Origin: Eucalyptus grandis | Taxonomy: Eukaryota > Streptophyta > Magnoliopsida > Myrtales > Myrtaceae | Length of the DNA stretch: 64,000 bases | Direction of reading: 5' to 3' | Assembly: GCF_016545825.1 (NCBI RefSeq) | Contig: NC_052614.1 | Location: 20,912,559 to 20,976,558, forward strand | Made by a program: the position numbers and the translations under genes | Shown here: positions 59,757 to 64,000 of the stretch, in pieces | Layout: each line of letters opens with the position of its first letter | Numbering within the stretch: the first letter of the stretch is position 1 | The notes under the pieces: model-generated | What the model was told of the DNA's origin: nothing | Seen by the model: only the letters and a program-made list of their open reading frames with translations | The model's database searches: none

Positions 59757-59914
59757 CACGTGCGCTCCTCTTTTATTTATTCAAGAAAATCTCAGCCGTA
59801 ATTAAGTCGTCGAACGACGTCATCAAGAAAGACACCCTCGAAATCTCCAACGGTCGACGGGAGATATTTCCTCTTCAGCGACGAAAAAATACCTTAAATT
59901 TCGAACCAACGGTC
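59757..59914. promoter_or_regulatory. Conserved divergent-promoter elements, unit C
   Basis: G-box CACGTG at 59757-59762; CGACGTCA at 59815-59822, one base from the palindrome of the other units; CCAACGGTC at 59847-59855 and 59906-59914. Confidence 0.5.
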
Positions 59915-60127
59915 GGCGCGCGTTCAGCTCTCGCTACAGACAAGAACAGAGACCGCCCCCGCCTTCTCCGACGACCTGGTCCCCACAGATCCTTCCGCTC
60001 CAGATCGCCGGCGTTCGGCCTCCAGCATCGCGTTCTGCGGCTGAACTCAAGAGATCTGCGAAACCCATTCGCTGTGCTCTGTTCTTTTCTCGTCGATCAA
60101 GAGAAATTCCGGTCCGATCGAGGCATC

Positions 60128-60761
60128 ATGGGTCGAGGCAAAACGCCGCACGGACTCGTGCCCAACGCGAGAGCGCGCAGAATCGCGTACGAGAAGAGGA
60201 AGAAGGGCCTGATGAAGAAAGCCCGGGAGTTCTCCGTCCTCTGCGGCGTCGACACCTGCGTCGTCGTCTTTCCCGAGGCAGCGGCGGCCGGCGGCGACCG
60301 CCCGACTGCGCCGGAGGTCTGGCCGCCGGATAGCGGGGAGGCCAGGCGCATCATCGAACGCTACAGATCCGCTGGCCGGAAGGAGAAGAAGCTCGACCTC
60401 GGCGGGAAGGGAGCTCTTGAAGACTTTTCGAAGAGCCAACTGAGGTCGCTCCTGAGCATTCTTGGCGACCGGGTCGACCTCGCGAAGCGAAGCTCGCCGC
60501 GATGAAAGCGGAGAAAGGGTCGCGATGGCGGGCGTTATCTTGGGTCCGTGCAACGAAGAAGGCCCGAGCGTCGATGCGGTGCCGCAGGAGACGCCGCACC
60601 AAGCTTGCGCGGCCAGTACGCCGGAATGGGCCGCCGGTGCTCAGGCCAACAACGCTCCCTGCTCGTACTCCTCCGTCGACGGCTGCCGCGACACCCTCGC
60701 AATGGAGGAGGACGATTCCACTTTCTTCCGCACTTTTCTGACGGAGACGATCGTTTTCTGA
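60128..60761 (+). pseudogene. Type I MADS-box gene, unit C, intact MADS box but frameshifted C-terminus
   Basis: The only copy with an unbroken MADS core from the family start: MGRGKTPHGLVPNARA then RRIAYEKRKKGLMKKAREF, with 16 residues before the RRIAYEK block as I recall for M-gamma proteins. EVWPPDSGEARRIIERYRS follows. Two small losses near 60410-60420 cancel. A 1-bp loss near 60488 then leads to SSPR and a stop at 60505, giving 126 residues. A further 1-bp loss near 60513 lies downstream. The family C-terminus (GVILGPCNEEGPSVDA ... FFRTFLTETIVF) is still open in another frame to 60761. A truncated MADS protein could be made and might still bind DNA; otherwise a recent pseudogene or assembly errors. 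Confidence 0.82.
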
Positions 60762-60769
60762 TGGGGGTT

Positions 60770-61890
60770 TTACTGTTTTTCTTTTGATTTGATAATACAT
60801 ACCCCAGGGTCAGGCTGTTCTGGCTTGTCGTTTCTTGAGATTTACTGATTCTTTTCTTTTTTTGGTTCCGGTTGGAGATGATGTATAGAAAGTTGAAATT
60901 CACATGAATAAAGGAGAAACTACACGATTTTACTGCTCTGTCTTTGTCTCTGTCTGTGAGCGTGAGTTGATTATCTGGGATTGACACTTTCATCGTAATC
61001 TTTTTCCCATTCGAATCGTCGTGAGCGAACTTGGGGAGAATGCCCATTAGCCCTTAGATGTAGTCAATGTTGTCGTTGGAGATGTTTATGGGGTTGATGG
61101 GCTTGTGCTACACGCGAATCATTGGTTCTACCTCGGCTATCCTACTTGAACCCTAATGTTGAGTCCCGAGTCGAATCTTGGACAGATGGTCGAGGTCTCA
61201 TGTTATTCCGGTGTTGCAAGAGATGAAAGCTCCAAGCTCAGAGTCTCCCTGCAATGAAGAAATCAACCTCGACTCCCGCCAATGCGCCCTGTCCATGATT
61301 CGATGTCATGCAGGAAGTTGTACCACTGTTTTACCAAGTAAAACCCGTTGGCTGTCCTATGCACCTGCCTGCTTGAAAAGATAAGGTAAAACAGGATCTA
61401 CAAGCAGTTCATGAAGGAAATTCAGTAAAACTAAACGGACAAGAACAGAGCACTGCTCTTAACACCCGCATGTTCCGCAGGTTTCAGTAGGACCTGACGA
61501 AGGGTGCTCCGATTTTGCCGGTACTTGCAGTAGAATGTCAGCCGCTATGTCATCCGGATGTCCACCGTTTTCTGCGGCTTCGGAGCTTCGATCATGTGAA
61601 GATTGATTTGCCCCTCTAACGACGGTAGATGTGGGTGACTTGCGAAATCAAAGAGGAACCCATCAAGACTCGGAAGACGTGGTGTATCACCAAATCGACG
61701 ACGAGCGCCAACGCCAATTCCTTGAAATTTCCCGAGATTTTGAACTCTTTTTCTGTCGCAATTTCTTTTCCTCTCTCTTTGTCCGGACTATTTCTTCTTG
61801 TTTTCTTTGTTCTCTCCACCTCCCACACCTGCATCCACGGATGTCCTTGCTGCACTATTTACCCATTATTATTTACTCTGATTAAAACTC
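60770..61890. other. MADS 3' flank and spacer
   Basis: 60800-61010 matches the 3' flanks of units A (47560-47720) and B (52380-52520), with 'gttggagatgatgta.agaaa' and 'gaataaagg.gaaactacacga', probably the 3' UTR. 61010-61890 holds short frames without recognisable domains. Confidence 0.55.
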
Positions 61891-62749
61891 AGTCTGTCTT
61901 TTAACACATAAATTAATTCATATAATAAGCAGACCAATATTTCTAATTTAAGACTGAAAAGTTTTGTCGAAACAATGATGATGATAAGTAGTACTAGTAA
62001 TAGTAATATCCACAAGGGTTGCCGTTGAGTGATGATAACAGATAATTTGTATTACTAAAGTGAAACAGATTTACTTTTTGCCTAAGAATCTTGCGGGGAG
62101 AGCGAGAAAGATTAGGCAATCGCATTAAACTTTCCCACTGCGCATCTTACAGCCTCTCAGCTTCAGGAATTACATCAATTCCTAGTGGTTCCATCACCAC
62201 CACAACTCTGCTTTGGCCACTGTATGTTTGTTCATGACTCCGCTCATCATTGACAGATCAAAGAAGGCCAAATGCGCAAGACTTCAACATGTAGCCGGTT
62301 TGAACATTTGGATGAGCAAATTTCAAGTTTCAACTGTCATAATTCACAAAATCCATGACCAGTTATGACCTTACAAGCCACGAGGGTTTCAAGTGGACTT
62401 CAATACCCCTTGACATCAAACCGTATACCTATTACCCACTTACTGTAAAACACGATCAGGAAAACTACTAGCAGACCTCAACTTATCATATTGCAATAAG
62501 GAGCACAAGCAGGTAAGCCAACATTCAACAACTAGGTCCATCATAATAGCTCTTTTGCCCTCAGAAACTTGGATGCTCTGAGTCAGTTTTAGAAGAGCCT
62601 GGCACATTTGAAACACCAGAGATGAGAATCGAAGGAAGCTGTACAGGAAATGAGTTAACGATCCATTCGAAAGATAGCATAAAGGGCAATGAGCTGTGGA
62701 GAGCCTATTCCATACAATTAAACTTACCCACGATTTATTTGGAATTGAA
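61890..62749. repeat. Gene X 3' flank module, unit D
   Basis: Closest to the unit A copy (43820-44715), sharing 'aataatttgtattacta.agtgaaa' and 'cctaagaatcttg.ggggagagcgag'. Confidence 0.7.
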
Positions 62750-62949
62750 TTAGTCACCATCATATAATTGTACCGCAAATAATGTGCCCCTATAGTCACT
62801 CAAATTATTAGCCATGAAAGAAGGGACTGCCCTCATCTCCAGCTCAATAAGTTGGCCTCTTGCAGCGACTGTTCCTGAAGAGGATCCCGAATACGACGCA
62901 CCAAGACACCATCCACCAACAGTGTTTCTTCCTCCATATCAACCATGAC
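62750..62949 (-). pseudogene. Gene X, unit D: last exon, cut by the gap
   Basis: A 200-nt minus-strand exon with a good acceptor (CTTGCAG at 62956-62950). The first half reads VMVDMEEETLLVDGV; after a shift, ARGQLIELEMRAVPSFMANN and LSDYRGTLFAVQLYDGD then stop. The C-terminal half is the longest uninterrupted version of the four copies. The upstream exons fall in or beyond the gap. Confidence 0.5.
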
Positions 62950-62977
62950 CTGCAAGATAAAATCGTTTCATCTGATG

Positions 62978-63077
62978 NNNNNNNNNNNNNNNNNNNNNNN
63001 NNNNNNNNNNNNNNNNNNNNNNNNNNNNNNNNNNNNNNNNNNNNNNNNNNNNNNNNNNNNNNNNNNNNNNNNNNNNN
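62978..63077. other. Assembly gap, 100 N
   Basis: Exactly 100 undetermined bases, the usual placeholder for a gap of unknown size. The real distance between the two sides is not known. Confidence 0.98.
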
Positions 63078-64000
63078 TTACCAACGTCTTGATGTCCAAT
63101 TGAAGTTGCCTTGGTCGTGTCTTTGCTGGATTTCCTGTATATAGTTGATTGAAATGTGAACTAATTAGATACATAGGTGATGTAAGTCGAATGCTATTCA
63201 TAAGTGTTTGTGTGGATCAAATCCTGCTCATATGTGATTGTGTATGTCAAATGGTGCTCCTGCATGTTACTTTGAGGTGCTGAGGTGCTGAAGGAAAGAG
63301 CAGAACGCTGGGAGTACTATTTTCTATTTTGACATGAGGCTACTTATGATTGTATACATGAGTAGTCCTTGCTTGTTGCAAATATCAAAAGAGTTCCATG
63401 TCTGGAGCATGTGATGCACATATGTGCGATTTGAGTAGAAACAAGAGCTGTAAATGAGTTGAAAACAAACAATGAAATGAAAACCAAATGAGATTTGAAG
63501 ATTCGATTGGATGAGAACCGAACAAAAAGAAATTTGAATTGTTGTTGCATAAACTCAAGTGAATGCTTGACATCAGAATCTTGAGAATTGAGAAGACGTA
63601 GTCAGTAGTGTCTGTCCTTGCTTCTGCCACTGCAACCTCATCCTAGAAGAAATTAAAATGGCTTGCAGATAATCAACTAATTAGTCTCTTCTACCATCAG
63701 TTTTGCCCACCTTACAGATATTGGCACAGGAAAGACTAATATTTTCTCCTATTGGATCTAGTCATCCGTGACAGCATAATGCTTGGGCCAAGGATTGCGC
63801 GTGTTAGTAATCTTGACAAATTTTGGAGGCATTCGTGCAATATTGATTAAATGATCACTGTTTGGGACATCCCAAAGTTGCCTATTTCAACTTGTTTTCT
63901 CTTCATCTCTCCACTTGGTTTTTTGCACTTGTAAGTTATTTGAGAAATTTTGGTAGAATCATTCATTTACCTAGATAAAAGTATCATATGCATTGTAAAC
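63078..64000. repeat. Second copy of the 25.3-26.2 kb segment
   Basis: Collinear with 25286-26200 to the window end, including 'gtgtctttgctggatttcc' and 'aggattg.gcgtgttagtaatcttga'. It begins right at the gap edge, so its left boundary is hidden. Confidence 0.88.

Noticed and set aside
62860..63201. Frames running through the N gap
   Set aside because: Both are artefacts of translating undetermined bases.

Overview
The window is plant nuclear DNA: intron-rich gene remnants, AT-rich spacers, LTR retrotransposons, an insertion of chloroplast DNA and a 100-N scaffold gap at 62978-63077. The TIR-domain protein style (for example the run VFLSFRGPDTRDTFTD) resembles the TIR-NBS-LRR families expanded in Myrtales, so a Myrtaceae tree such as Eucalyptus is my best guess; this is inference. 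I see no gene in the window that I can call intact with confidence. Nearly everything is a duplicated and decayed copy.

Left part (1-27 kb): an old resistance-gene (TNL) neighbourhood. Two TIR heads lie on the minus strand (5010-5236 and 15858-16151), together with leader-only remnants (10.7-11.05 kb and 19.7-19.95 kb) and three copies of a flanking unit (1-4998, 6928-9893, 16960-18470). Copy 2 lost two segments of about 1 kb at 6-7 bp microhomologies. A 623-bp hAT-type MITE with an 8-bp target duplication sits at 5867-6489. A broken MEKK1-like MAPKKK lies at 14.24-15.36 kb, and a broken coding region resembling plant mobile-domain genes at 22.0-23.3 kb. A roughly 0.9-kb segment at 25.3-26.2 kb is repeated at the right edge of the window.

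Middle (28.3-42.7 kb): a nuclear plastid insertion (psbM, petN, trnC-GCA) that ends in an inverted duplication; an LTR-like, partly GC-rich segment; and a minus-strand Ty3/gypsy chromovirus (Tekay-like). The chromovirus has a 3.1-kb 3' LTR, no 5' LTR in view, and an RT whose catalytic core has been deleted.

Right part (42.7-63 kb): an array of about 5-kb units. A full unit carries, in order, an ARM-repeat gene fragment, an RNase H-like fragment, an unrecognised minus-strand gene ('gene X') and a divergent plus-strand type I MADS-box gene. Three MADS copies (46.8, 51.6 and 60.1 kb) share a promoter with a G-box, a TGACGTCA-type box and two CCAACGGTC sites, but each copy is frameshifted. The third unit was enlarged by a 499-bp copia-type solo LTR and a TRIM cluster; the undisrupted sister units mark both insertion sites. 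A fourth unit is cut by the gap.
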